Shown piece by piece: positions 44,769 to 55,045 of a DNA stretch of 64,000 nucleotides. The position numbers were made by a program, and so were the translations under genes. The notes under the pieces were generated by a model that saw only the letters and a program-made list of their open reading frames with translations, was not told where the DNA came from and ran no database searches. The number at the start of each line of letters is the position of its first letter. Position 1 is the stretch's first letter. The stretch comes from Chrysoporthe austroafricana (lineage: Eukaryota > Ascomycota > Sordariomycetes > Diaporthales > Cryphonectriaceae): positions 2,294,001 through 2,358,000 of the forward strand of contig JYIP02000008.1 in assembly GCA_001051155.2 (NCBI GenBank), in the 5' to 3' direction.

Positions 44769-46312
44769 GTCTAGTCTGTTCGGCAGAGCAGGGCGCGAGA
44801 GGACGGGAGGAGAGGCCGTGGGCGTATTCCGGGTCGACGTAGGGCGTGCGCAGGCGACTCAAACGCCTGGGGATCGGTCTGATGGGGTTGGAGCAGAACT
44901 GCTCCCGCGCCGTCGCGGCGTGCCACTCCTCGTTGCCAGGCTATAGTATCCCACTGCAGATGTCGGATCGAACGGCTTGTTCTTTTGTTTTCTTCCTCCC
45001 AAGGACAAGAGGTGCGATCGTGTGATCAGGAGGACGAGGACTGTGGGGTTTTGGTTATGTTCGGTCGGAGGATGGAGCAGATCCAAACCCCGCCGAAAAA
45101 TTACTGCCGTCTGCCAGGACAGGGGCCAGCCGCCGGGAAGACTTCACCGCCCAGGCCTAAGGGCCGCCAGGGTTCGGGTCCTCTCAGTGGCATCCCCCTA
45201 GACCTCTGCAGAAGCCATGGCTGCACAGCGCATTCACCGCGGCTTTGGGCTCTAACGTCCGCAATACAACGAGTTGTGCTCTCTTCTGAAAATACATCAC
45301 TGTCATATCTACATCTCAGCATGACTTCACACAGCGCAAGAAATTCACGTTGAGCACCTCATAAGCAAGCGTAGGGAAGGCCTTGGCAGCACCCTCTACA
45401 TTTTTCTGAAAGACCATAAAAGTCCCCCGACTTGGGCTAGGAACTTATCCTGACATCCTTGGGCTTGATGCGATCATTGGTGCAGGCTACCTGCCGCATG
45501 GCCAACAAAAAGGGCATGTTGCAGTGGACTGGCCCGGATAGAGCTTAGGGAGTCAAAGTGGCCATTGTGCTTATGAGTCCAACAAATGGCTGGGCTCGTC
45601 CAGGCATACCTCAACAACGCCAGGCTGAACAGAAGAATTCTCTTGAAAGCCCATTATTCCCTCCTCTCCAATATCCTCCTAAGCTGATAGCCTACTATCC
45701 TTCCTCCGTTCTGACATTGTACCTTTCTTTCTAACCATCTCCGATCTCTCCGACATCTCTTCTGTCCTTTGAGGTCCCTCTGGCACAATGCACTGCACCT
45801 TGAAGGATGAGAGACAGCGTCAATTGCTGAAACCAAGTATCTCGGCCAATGTAGGTCTAACCCCCTAAAGTGGCATACCAACGTTCATGCTGCTCAAAGG
45901 TATACTCATACTGCTTACCACCTTGAATCCCCGACTCTTTTAGTCCTAGTCCTGTATTAAGGGCAGTAGCACTGCGTCTCCAAGCAGGCTTCATTTCTGC
46001 TCTGGGAATTGCTCTCGGATTTTACGTTGTTGTGAGCAGCTGCTCCTGGCACTGTTGATTGAATTCTACGTGCGTACGTTTAGGTGATCGTCATCCCAGC
46101 CCTCCTGCCGCATTTCGAGAGGACTTCTCTATGGACAGTCGAGCTTGTGACAGATAGAATTAACTGTCATTCCTGGACCATGTGATTTCCTGTACGAAAT
46201 CTACCCTGGTGCTTTCTCAATGCTTTCGATTCTGGCAAGGGCTTTTGCAGACCGAGGTCTCACAACGGCCAAATTCTGTATTTTGAGCCCCGTCTGTCAC
46301 GATCAGACACAC
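44769..46312. other. intergenic, promoter of RPC34 and 3' flank of the GH2 gene
   Basis: 1.5 kb with pyrimidine-rich patches near 45655-45790. No gene is seen. Confidence 0.5.
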
Positions 46313-49069
46313 CTACTTTGTTTGGATTGCCACTTCGCCCTGCCGCAGCCCTGTTGCGGCCGCCCTCACGGTGATCTTGCCCGGTGTCCGTGGCTTCCCG
46401 CGCACTATCGCCAGAGCGAGGCCACTGAATGCGTCCCTAGTGGCAGACGAGAACGGCGTATAGTCAGCAGGGTAGCCGTTGTCCGTCGCGACGATCTCGC
46501 CCGGGCCATCGACACTGAACGTGATGGAGCTGTTCGCCCGCGGCACCACGTTCCCGCCCGCATCCACTACAGACGCCGTGATGTACGACAAGTCAACGCC
46601 GTCCGCCTGGATGGTAGCCCGGTCGGCGCTCAACTCCAGCGCCGCAGCATCTCCAGCCGTCCGCACAGACGCACGCGCCCAGCTCTCGTTGCCCTTGGAC
46701 GTCACCACGCTCAGCTCGCCCGGCTCGTACACGACGTCGTCCCACCGGAACCGATACTCGAACGCGCCTCTCGTCCTGGTCCCCAGCGACACGTTGTTGA
46801 GGAACAGCTCCGCCGTGTCCGCGCTCGAGAAGACGTGCACGGGCGTGACCAGGCCCGCGCGCTCGGGCCACGTCCAGTGAGGCAGGATGTGTGCCATCCT
46901 GAGGTCCGGCCTCCACCGCGCCTGGTAGATGTAGAACCGGTCCTTCTTGAACCCCGCGAGGTCCACGATGCCGCTGTACGAGCTGCGGTCGTCATAGGGC
47001 GTCGGCTCGCCCAGGTAGTCGAAGCCCGACCAGACGAACTCGCCGGCGACGTACGGGTTCTCGTCCTGCGACACGAAGACCTTGTCCGGGGAGGAGCCGA
47101 AGCCTGCCGTGTAGAGCTCGTAGGCGCTCACCAGGAGACTCGTCACATCCTCGCCGGATGTAGCGTTCGCCGGCGCGGACGAGTAGTTTGTCACCGGAAA
47201 CACGAACGTCCCTCTTGAACTCAGCGCCGAGGCGGTCTCGGAAGACAGGATCATCTTTCCCGGGTAGTCAGCATGGTATTCCGGGTACAGTGGTTCAGTG
47301 GTGATGCCGACCAGGTTCGAGTAGGCCACGGTGTTTCTGATTCCAGCGCCCTGGTAGTTGAGGTAGAACTGCTCGACGACGCCGCTCCATGTAGAGTTAG
47401 GCAGAGCCTCATTCTGGCTGGCAGACGCGTGCCTGGTCGGGTCCTCCTGGGCCAGGATCTCCCTCAGCTCAACATTGATCGCGGCGCCAGCCTCGCCCGT
47501 CTCTTGCTCGCCCACCTCGTTCCCATAGCTCCAGAATACAACACTCGGGTGGTTCCTGTCCCGCCGCGCCATGTTCCGCAAATCTGCCTCGTGCCAGTCA
47601 TCCCAGATGAGGTGGAAATCGTTCTCGGTCTTATTCAGCTGCCAGCAGTCGAATATCTCGTCGAGGACCATGAACCCCATGCGATCTGTCAGGTCAAGGA
47701 GCTCCGGGGCGGGAGGGTTGTGAGACATGCGTATGGCGTTGACGCCCATCTCTCTCAGAATCTCGAGCTGCCGCTCCGCAGCGCGCATGTTGAAAGCTGT
47801 GCCTATAGCGCCAAGGTCATGGTGGTCGTTCACGCCCTGAATGAGGACACGCACTCCATTGATGAGGAGCCCATGATCAGCAGTGTAGTTGATCGAGCGG
47901 ATGCCGAATCGGGTGGAGTAGGAGTCGATCTCGGCGCCGCCACTGAGAGACACTTGGGTTATGGCCTCGTAGAGGTTGTTGGGGTCGCCGGTCGGGTACG
48001 GGCCCCAGAGTTGAGGATTCGAGATGATGATGGAGGTGTTGACAGGCAGGGTTTCGCCTGCTCCGATAGTCCGGCTGGTGCTCGGAAAGGAGGCGACTTT
48101 AGGTCCTGGCAAGCCAGTGTCGATATCATAAACATATACGTCCGTCACGAGGTCAATCTCCTGAGCTGTCAGGCCCGCATTCTCAAGCTGCACCACCAGC
48201 TGAAATACAACCGACGCGGTGGAAACCTCGCTCGCCGTGATCTGTGTCCCGTAATGGCCCACATGTACCGGTGCCGTCTTCGTCAGCCACACATTGCGGT
48301 ATATGCCCGCGCCAGGATACCATCTCGAGGATAGGTTGGGGTTGTCTAGCCGGATGGCTAACGAATTGTCATCACCCGGCCTGAGATGTGGCGTGATGTC
48401 CAAGCGCCAGGAGTTGTATGGGTATGGCCATCCACCAACCAACTCGCCGTTAAGCCAAACCATGGCATAAGACGTGGCGCCGTCGACCTCGAGAAACGCC
48501 AGCCTGCCTTGATCGGCCTCGCCCTGTGTCCACGAGATGTTCCTCCGGTACCACCCAACACCCTGGACTGGTAACCTGCCCATGCTGCTGCCCACAACAG
48601 GGTTGTCGCCCGTGTAGAAGGGTCCCTTGATCGCCCAGTCGTGTGGAAGTGTGACCGACTCCCACGAGCTGTCATCAAAGTTTGTCTGTAGGTACGAGAC
48701 ATTGCTTCCCGGCGGCGCAGCATTTGGGTACGGGTATTTGTTGCTGGCATTCACAATGAAGTCGTTGGCGGTAGGAAGGATCCACGGCTTCAACACCTCG
48801 AGGGTCAGGTTCACCTGGTCGGGGCGGACGTCGTATGTCAAGCCGTCGGGGTTCTGTTCGAAGCGCATGAACTTCCAGCCTGGGTTGAGACTGGTGCGCT
48901 CACGGCCTGCCGCGACAGAGGAGTTCCGCGACAATATTGAGGCCGAGGCCGAGGCGGGTGGAAGACTGGGGAGCCAAAGCATGGCCATTGCCAGGACCGC
49001 CACGGCTCTTTTCCCGAAAGGCATTGCGCCACTGCCAGCAAACATCACGTCGGACATATCGAGTCGCAC
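46313..49069 (-). CDS. secreted glycoside hydrolase family 2 protein (beta-galactosidase-like)
   Basis: Single exon, 918 residues from the first Met; the Met at residue 16 (position 49024) would start a more standard signal peptide ending PPASASA, so the true start may be there. The GH2 layout is complete: a jelly-roll sugar-binding domain (SSWESVTLPHDWAI, PYPYNSWRLDITPHL), an immunoglobulin-like domain, a TIM barrel, and C-terminal beta domains. The barrel holds GVNDHHDLGA, AIRMSHNPPAPELLDL and WSYGNEVGE with acid/base Glu518, and ILSSETAS with the probable nucleophile Glu611. Several N-glycosylation sequons (NVS, NIS, NTS, NES) fit secretion. GH2 covers beta-galactosidase, beta-mannosidase, beta-glucuronidase and galactofuranosidase activities; which one applies cannot be decided from reading. 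A role in breaking down plant or fungal wall sugars is inferred. Confidence 0.9.
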   Translation of the reverse strand: MRLDMSDVMFAGSGAMPFGKRAVAVLAMAMLWLPSLPPASASASILSRNSSVAAGRERTSLNPGWKFMRFEQNPDGLTYDVRPDQVNLTLEVLKPWILPTANDFIVNASNKYPYPNAAPPGSNVSYLQTNFDDSSWESVTLPHDWAIKGPFYTGDNPVVGSSMGRLPVQGVGWYRRNISWTQGEADQGRLAFLEVDGATSYAMVWLNGELVGGWPYPYNSWRLDITPHLRPGDDNSLAIRLDNPNLSSRWYPGAGIYRNVWLTKTAPVHVGHYGTQITASEVSTASVVFQLVVQLENAGLTAQEIDLVTDVYVYDIDTGLPGPKVASFPSTSRTIGAGETLPVNTSIIISNPQLWGPYPTGDPNNLYEAITQVSLSGGAEIDSYSTRFGIRSINYTADHGLLINGVRVLIQGVNDHHDLGAIGTAFNMRAAERQLEILREMGVNAIRMSHNPPAPELLDLTDRMGFMVLDEIFDCWQLNKTENDFHLIWDDWHEADLRNMARRDRNHPSVVFWSYGNEVGEQETGEAGAAINVELREILAQEDPTRHASASQNEALPNSTWSGVVEQFYLNYQGAGIRNTVAYSNLVGITTEPLYPEYHADYPGKMILSSETASALSSRGTFVFPVTNYSSAPANATSGEDVTSLLVSAYELYTAGFGSSPDKVFVSQDENPYVAGEFVWSGFDYLGEPTPYDDRSSYSGIVDLAGFKKDRFYIYQARWRPDLRMAHILPHWTWPERAGLVTPVHVFSSADTAELFLNNVSLGTRTRGAFEYRFRWDDVVYEPGELSVVTSKGNESWARASVRTAGDAAALELSADRATIQADGVDLSYITASVVDAGGNVVPRANSSITFSVDGPGEIVATDNGYPADYTPFSSATRDAFSGLALAIVRGKPRTPGKITVRAAATGLRQGEVAIQTK

Positions 49070-49861
49070 CTATGAGGCAAGGCACAACAGGCCCCGAGGT
49101 CCACCGACGTCGCCATGGTGCAGGTGCCTCCAATGCTCGGACTGTTGACTTTATATTGAGTCCCGAAGCTATGTTAAAAGCAGTGACTGCGGGAACCGTT
49201 TGTGGAAGATTCGTGGGGCGCGGCTTTAGCCAAGAATAGCCTAAATGTGGTCGAGGAGGAGACGCAGGTATGATCGCCTAGTTTGGTGCGATTGCGACCG
49301 AGCTGTGAAGTAGTAATTAACTACACACGCACTGACACGTTAGGAATCCCCAATTCTCCTAGTCAACCCCACTGTGAACTCTAAATCTGCACAATTCAGA
49401 GAAACCTTCCCCTAGTAACCTGTGCATGTCCCGAGTCTTGACGACGTTGACTGTCCCCCGAAGTCCTTCTCTTCCCAGGACGGGGAATCGTCCGTCTGTG
49501 TGTGAGTCTCCGAATGAATAATTCCACCGTCAGCTGGTTTGCGTCTCTGCGACAGCCTTGCAGGGCCGTTTCTATGGTCTCAGGCTCTGTAGGGCCAATA
49601 GATTACTTTACTTGGGTCACCCGCAAACGCGTCACAGAAACTGTCTCTGCTCCAGAAGTTTCCGTTAAAAGCGTTAAGGCCTAGAGTATTGTATGACCGG
49701 CTGAATGCCTCAACACCACGTTCACGGGGTTAGGGTTGCAAGTGACGGTAAGTACGTCCGTACCAGCAGGCTGCGGGAGTCGTCATCATTTCGTTGTGGA
49801 CTATGCGGTCGCATCAGTCCCGAGACGGCCTCACAAAACCTTGTACCTACAGCCCGTCAAC
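49070..49861. other. divergent promoter region, GH2 and PNC1
   Basis: Shared upstream DNA. It contains a telomere-like GGGGTTAGGGTT at 49726-49737, about 125 bp before the PNC1 start. No gene is seen. Confidence 0.55.
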
Positions 49862-50563
49862 ATGGTCTCGCCAAACTTTGTACCGGCGCTTATCGTGGTG
49901 GACTTCCAAGAGGACTTCTGCCCCCCGCACGGCTCCCTCGCCGTCACAGAAGGCCGCGACATCGCCGCGCCTGTCAACGAGCTTCTCTCGCTGCCCTCCT
50001 TCGCCACCCGCATCGCCACGCAGGACTGGCACCCGCGGGACCACATCTCCTTCGCGCCCAACCACCCCGGAAAGAAACCCTTTGCCGACGTCGCGACCGT
50101 GGTCAACCCGCAGAACCCCGACGAGAAGTACGAGACCCGCCTCTGGCCGGTCCACTGCGTCCAGGGGTCCAGGGGCGCGGAGCTGGTCCCCGAGCTTGAC
50201 GCGGCGAGGATCGACACGGTGGTCAAGAAGGGCCAGGACGCGAGGGTGGAGATGTACAGCGCGTTTTACGATCCCTTCACGAGCCCGAGGGTGAGCGACT
50301 CAGGGCTAGCAGAGATCTTGAGGGAGAAGGGCGTCACGCATGTCTACGTCGTGGGTCTTGCATATGATTATTGTGTCAAGTCTACGGCTGTGGATGCAGC
50401 AAGGGAGGGCTTCACAACGTATGTCGTGGAGGAGGCCACGAGAGCCGTGGCGGGTGCAGACGGCTGGGCGGAGTGTACGCGGGGACTGGAGCAGCAAGGC
50501 GTGAAGGTCGTCCGGATGGACGACGAGCAAGTCCGCCGGCTGAGGCCGCTTAGGCTGACATGA
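49862..50563 (+). CDS. PNC1: nicotinamidase (PNC1-type isochorismatase fold)
   Basis: Single exon, 233 residues from the ATG at 49862; the frame is open upstream but without another ATG in a family-like context. The catalytic triad of nicotinamidases is present: Asp14 in VVDFQEDFC, a Lys at 122 or 123 in VVKKGQD, and Cys171 in GLAYDYCV. Asp55, His57 and His61 in TQDWHPRDHISF bind the metal. The enzyme turns nicotinamide into nicotinic acid and ammonia, the first step of NAD+ salvage, and so removes an inhibitor of sirtuins. It acts in the cytosol or peroxisome in yeast. The length and the VHCVQGSRGAEL and TAVDAAREGF motifs are as expected. There is nothing unusual about the gene itself. Confidence 0.95.
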   Translation: MVSPNFVPALIVVDFQEDFCPPHGSLAVTEGRDIAAPVNELLSLPSFATRIATQDWHPRDHISFAPNHPGKKPFADVATVVNPQNPDEKYETRLWPVHCVQGSRGAELVPELDAARIDTVVKKGQDARVEMYSAFYDPFTSPRVSDSGLAEILREKGVTHVYVVGLAYDYCVKSTAVDAAREGFTTYVVEEATRAVAGADGWAECTRGLEQQGVKVVRMDDEQVRRLRPLRLT

Positions 50564-51299
50564 GTGGACTTGTTGATAATGATTTTCGGGGGCCTGGAGG
50601 GCACGGGCTTTCTATCAGGGAGCGGGTGAGTGGTCGCAGCAGTGCCCTCGGATCCTGGTCTTCTGAACAGCGCCTGGAACCACGATGAGGATCCACGATC
50701 TCGTCCCTCAAAACGTAGTTACGGGGACACATCTGTTTCGTTATCATGTGTTTCGTACAATCCAATAGCCTGCAAAGTCCCTTGTCGGCGCCATCACACA
50801 CTGAAACCCCTTGCCAGCTGGGAAGACCTTGCGACAGCAAGCAGAAATACACGTTGCGGTACGCCGTAAAGCGCATTAGGTAAGTACGAGGAGACAAAGA
50901 GAGCGACGCAAACGCAGAGGAGATCACATCTGCTAGATAAAGGCAAGAGTGTTGGCCTCAACGACCTTGGGCTGCCTGCGGCCGAGCCATAGTTGGTGGA
51001 TTGTTTGCGACCAGCGCAGCGTGTCTAATGATGTACGGAAAGCATCTCTTGTGCAACTGAAAGAGTCCCCTGTACTTCTTCATGGACACTCTAAGCCTCT
51101 AGCCATGGTATTTGTTCCCTCCGTTCATTCCCTCCGCTCGTTCCGCCCACTCGTTCCCTCCGCTACCACGACGTGAATGCCTCCTTGTAGCCCGCCTGAG
51201 CAAGCGACGACGACGGAACCGCTGACGAGTTGGAAGCTGTACGACAGGACTAGTCAGCACGTCTTCCCGGTACGCCACGTAGATCGAGCCTCACTTACA
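50564..51299. other. convergent intergenic region with small tandem repeat
   Basis: 3' flank of PNC1 and of the small Cys/His gene. Holds the imperfect repeat at 51114-51167. No gene is seen. Confidence 0.5.
51114..51167. repeat. imperfect tandem GTTCCCTCCG repeats
   Basis: Four imperfect copies of a unit related to GTTCCCTCCGCTC follow one another in about 54 bp. No function is evident. Confidence 0.65.
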
Positions 51300-51635
51300 T
51301 CAATTTCGGCGCTGTTCCTTGCAACGGGAACAATCACCGGCGATCTTGACGTTGTCGATATCATGCTTGGGTGTGGGAGTCTTGCACAAGGCGCCTGACG
51401 TAGCACCGTATCTGTAGGTGAAAGGGCCATACATATGGCTGCACTCGTAGTACAAGGTATACTTCCCACAGTGGCATTGGTTGGGATTTTGAGGGCTGGG
51501 TACAGTAAATCTATGCGTATTGCGTGCAACCTTCTGTTGGGCGATCACGATTTGCCTGTTATTTGGTGGCATTTTGAAGGGTGGGAAGTCTGAGGAGGGG
51601 TAGGCCAAGATTGAGTCGGTGTCTGTCGAAGACAC
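51300..51635 (-). CDS. small Cys/His-rich protein (111 residues)
   Basis: Single exon on the minus strand. From either the first Met or the second one (residue 22, PPNNRQIVIAQQ) the frame runs to a Cys/His-rich C-terminal half: CHCGKYTLYYECSH at residues 54-67, a further Cys84, His91, and a closing CSRC at 102-105. Paired CxC and CxxC motifs with His suggest one or two small zinc sites. The compact pattern and the basic end look coded rather than random. I do not recognise a named family, though similar short Cys-rich proteins occur in fungi. A good splice donor (GTAAGT) lies just after the stop and might mark a 3' UTR intron or an alternative end. Confidence 0.5.
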   Translation of the reverse strand: MSSTDTDSILAYPSSDFPPFKMPPNNRQIVIAQQKVARNTHRFTVPSPQNPNQCHCGKYTLYYECSHMYGPFTYRYGATSGALCKTPTPKHDIDNVKIAGDCSRCKEQRRN

Positions 51636-52407
51636 GCTGATGATGAGCAGAGGACGAAGTCTTTAGTGGCACCCTGGAGATGGTGATGGGAGATGGGTTC
51701 GCTACTCTTGAAATTCTGGGAGTCATGTCAGTTATGTACTTGGTTCCCAGGCTCACGCTTCCCTTGAATGTTGGCGGTCGGGCCATCCGCCAGAGACACG
51801 TGGTTGCAGTATCACACAGGTTCAGGACGGCGTGCTCCCCGGCCGCGACCCCGGCGGTGATAAAGGAACGACATGTCAGAACAACTAGCTCTTTGCCATG
51901 GCATTTTGGCAGCCTAGGTACTTAGCCACGGCAGCCAGCGTGTTCCGTCTCTGCCCCAAGACTGTGAGTCCCTGTCTCACTCTCTCACTCCCTGCCCTCT
52001 CTTTGTCCCCCATGTTTGCCCCTCGTCTTTGCCCCCGTCTTTGAACCCACCAATAACCCCCCCCCCCCAAACCCGTCTCTTTGGCCCCTTTGAACCCACA
52101 GTAGCTCAGAGCAGCGGTTCGACGAGCATTCGGGCGCATCTTGACCAGTCCACTGTCTGGGCCATTACGCTTAGGAATTAGAGAGAGACTCGATGTAGTT
52201 AATGATGAAGCTAGTGACCCTTTATGCTCAGCACCTCCTGGCCGAATAAATACCCTTGCTGTCGCCCAACCTTGGCCTCCCAAGCCACCCGAACCTTTTA
52301 TCACTTCCTATCCCTTGTCTTTCCGACTTGTCATTTCTTGCTGTGTCAGCTCCCTTCGAACTCTTACCCATGCTATACCTTCCCGTATCCTAAACAGCAG
52401 AACAGAC
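51636..52407. other. divergent promoter region
   Basis: Upstream of the small Cys/His gene and of the kinase-like gene. It has C-rich runs around 52000-52075, including a stretch of twelve C at 52060-52071. The frame of the kinase-like gene is open through part of it, but without family-like sequence. Confidence 0.5.
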
Positions 52408-53676
52408 ATGATCAGAGAGGACCGGAGGTTGTTGCACTCTTACTATCGGAAGTTCACCGAAGGGCTACACACATGGCGGGTCACCGACTTTGATCAACGA
52501 CGTAAGATGCAAGTTACTATGGACGAGGAATATTATCCCGACGACCTGATCATCCCACAGCTCAGGAAGCATATCGATGCTCTTGGACTTGACGTATACT
52601 CCGTTCACCTATCGCAGGACGGTGAATTGGTCTCGGTCTCTACCGACACCGAAGACGACTCGGCCGAGGCCTGGTACTATCCTCCGCTACAGTCGATACC
52701 GCGACCCAAGCATGTCAAGACTGTGCTCCGTTCAGATCTACTCGAACTGGATCGATTCGCTCCGTTTTGCGACTTTGTTTCGTATACACCGTGCACCAAC
52801 GCAAAAGAAACAAGAAGAGCAGTCTTCAAGTACTTTTTCGAGGTACATTATGTTCATGGTTGGTGGGAGGAGATGAACTTGTGGATGCGCCTCCCCCCGC
52901 ACCCAAACACTGTACCGTTCGACCGACTTGTGTTGGGCGAGCTACATGGCGACGTCGTCGGCTTTACAAGCCTCCACATCCCTGGCGGCACGATAGCAGA
53001 AAACAGGTCACATCCATTTAAGCTGAAGTGGCTTCGACAGTTGACTCGTGTCGTTGACGACTTGAACCTCAAGTTCGGCATCATCCACAGGGATGTCCAT
53101 CCGTGGAATCTTGTTGTCAACCCCAAGACAGACGCCATTATGTTGTTTGACTTCAATATAAGTCGCCGTATCGGTACTACGCCCTTTGAAGACATGGACG
53201 ACCTAAGCGATTTGAAAGTCGTCACATACGCCCTTTACGACATCATCACCCGCGATAGCGAGACATGGCAGGCTCCTCAGCCCGATGTAGACGCGATGGA
53301 GGAGTGGGTACAGCATCCGAGTGTCAAGCTTGACCATCCTGTTTCCGAATACCGCTATGTATTGAACGAATGGAAGAAGAAGAGACGGGAAGGAAGACGG
53401 CTTACTATTTATACAGAAGCACCCGACTACATTGACTGGCCACACTTCCCCTCTGGACCCAACGGCGATACGGAATGGCGCTTCATGGTAGGGAGAGATG
53501 CAGTCCTGAATTGGAAACGCCATTCACAAGTAAATCTTGGGGGGGGGAGATCGCGCATTTGCCGATGGACAGGTTGTTTGTTATACAGGTGGACGGGCTT
53601 CTGGAGTAGACAGCTAGCCAGGCTGCTACATAGGATTACATATTTTATTTGCCTCTTCCCCCCCTCGGAGTCATGA
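52408..53676 (+). CDS. protein-kinase-fold protein, fungal type
   Basis: From the ATG at 52408 the frame gives 422 residues. Kinase landmarks are visible: Lys141 in AVFKYFF (strand beta-3), Glu154/155 in WWEEMNLW (helix C), the catalytic loop IIHRDVHPWNLVV with Asp229 and Asn234, and a metal-binding Asp248 in LFDFN instead of DFG. No glycine-rich loop is recognisable. The layout is that of fungal kinase-like proteins of unknown substrate, often lineage-specific. The tail after WKRHSQ is odd: a G9 run at 53539-53547 and Trp/Arg/Cys-rich sequence. A candidate intron at 53530-53588 would replace it by a short VDGLLE end with a stop at 53609, giving 380 residues. The frame is open for 89 codons before the chosen ATG, but that part looks non-coding. 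Confidence 0.7.
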   Translation: MIREDRRLLHSYYRKFTEGLHTWRVTDFDQRRKMQVTMDEEYYPDDLIIPQLRKHIDALGLDVYSVHLSQDGELVSVSTDTEDDSAEAWYYPPLQSIPRPKHVKTVLRSDLLELDRFAPFCDFVSYTPCTNAKETRRAVFKYFFEVHYVHGWWEEMNLWMRLPPHPNTVPFDRLVLGELHGDVVGFTSLHIPGGTIAENRSHPFKLKWLRQLTRVVDDLNLKFGIIHRDVHPWNLVVNPKTDAIMLFDFNISRRIGTTPFEDMDDLSDLKVVTYALYDIITRDSETWQAPQPDVDAMEEWVQHPSVKLDHPVSEYRYVLNEWKKKRREGRRLTIYTEAPDYIDWPHFPSGPNGDTEWRFMVGRDAVLNWKRHSQVNLGGGRSRICRWTGCLLYRWTGFWSRQLARLLHRITYFICLFPPSES

Positions 53677-55045
53677 GCATCTGGTAACGCCGCACGTGCT
53701 GAAAGTGGGACTTAGCGTCGCCTGGCTTGTGATGATCCCTTGTCTTCCACCGATTTACGGTTTCTGCATGCCGCGTAGCCAGCCAGTGCGTTAGCTCGCC
53801 AGCAGCCTCTTTCATGCAGGAGCAACCACGACTAGGAGGACTTTCTTCAGAGGCCTCTTTTCATATAGTAGTAATGACCTCCATATTTGAATCCCCTTAT
53901 CCATTTCCAATTGATCCATCTGTGGTTCGTGGTCGTAGCGTTTGGCACGGAGGGCAGAGACGGCCGGACGCGGCTGTGGTACGCCGCCGAGGACTGTGTC
54001 GTCACGTAATCCGCCATATGGGTTCAGATGCCGAAGGCCAGGTTTGGCCAGGTAATACGTTATGCCGTGGGTGTGTTGCCTAGCGGTACTCACGACCAGC
54101 ACGATTCCCGGGCCAGATATGGAATGCATAGTTCTATTGGTATCGAGGCGGACTGACAATTATTACGGATGCTTTCCCTGAGTGCCTGTTGTGTCTAATA
54201 TAGGCTCCAGTAACGAGCCATATCTCGAGGGGGTAGTAGCGCAGAGACAGCTCGCCAACAAGCTTCAGCATCTCCACTACTAAGTCAACCCTCCGCAACA
54301 ATGTTAGTAAATAATAACTGCTCAAGACCCAGACTGGCTTTGATCTGCTTGATAGAGCCGGCCGTAGCAGAGTGAGTGCCAACCTCAATGAGCGAAATTT
54401 GGCGTACCTGCTCACCCAATACCTAGGTGTTCTATACGCCTTAATTTAAAAGTGAGAAGCTCGTGAGGTTCGGGCCCTAGTAAGTCTCGTCCAGGACATT
54501 CGCTAGATGACTGCATGTCTCTCACAGACGAGACCGTCTTCGCACCTGGTGGCAGTCCGAAGCCTGTGCGGGCCCGCGCGCCTTGGAAGCGTTGTGCTGC
54601 GAGATTTTCACTTCCTCGCTGCAAGACAGCAAGAAACCGGTCGTGAAGCCATTCATCAGAAAAAGGAGAAATGTCTAGATAATTATGAAGAGCTTTTGGC
54701 CTGGTATTTCCTTACCAAGAGTCCTCTGTTAGTCACAAGCTAGCTTGCCTTGTTTCTGAACCAATTAGGGGCAACCACTTGATCTCCTTTTTTCTTTTCT
54801 TGTTTTGGTGTTGTAAGCGGATGGTAAACATGGATCTTCGGCTGCAGAAAAGCTACTGTAACCGGGCACCCGTGACACCAGGCAGCTCAAGCCCAGGCAG
54901 GCTCCCGAGCCGCTAGTGCATTTCAGCCTGGCAATGCTAGGCAGAAATGCGGCACAGCATTTGTTTTTATTTTTATTGGATAGCTATAAATTTGAGGCCA
55001 TCAACCAATGCAGCGAGCCTCATCACCTAGAGAAGCAGCTCTAAA
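53677..55045. other. intergenic region
   Basis: Between the kinase-like and F-box genes, lower in GC than the rest. No gene is convincing. The promoter of the F-box gene is at the right end, with a TATAAA at 54985. Confidence 0.5.
54985..54990 (+). promoter_or_regulatory. TATA box of the F-box gene
   Basis: TATAAA 61 bp before the ATG at 55046. A short 5' UTR would follow. Confidence 0.45.

Noticed and set aside
43669..44862. 397-codon minus frame and 343-codon plus frame
   Set aside because: Both overlap the clear RPC34 reading frame and arise from its high GC content.
53812..54159. 115-codon minus-strand frame
   Set aside because: Looked briefly like a gene remnant, but no family pattern could be identified.
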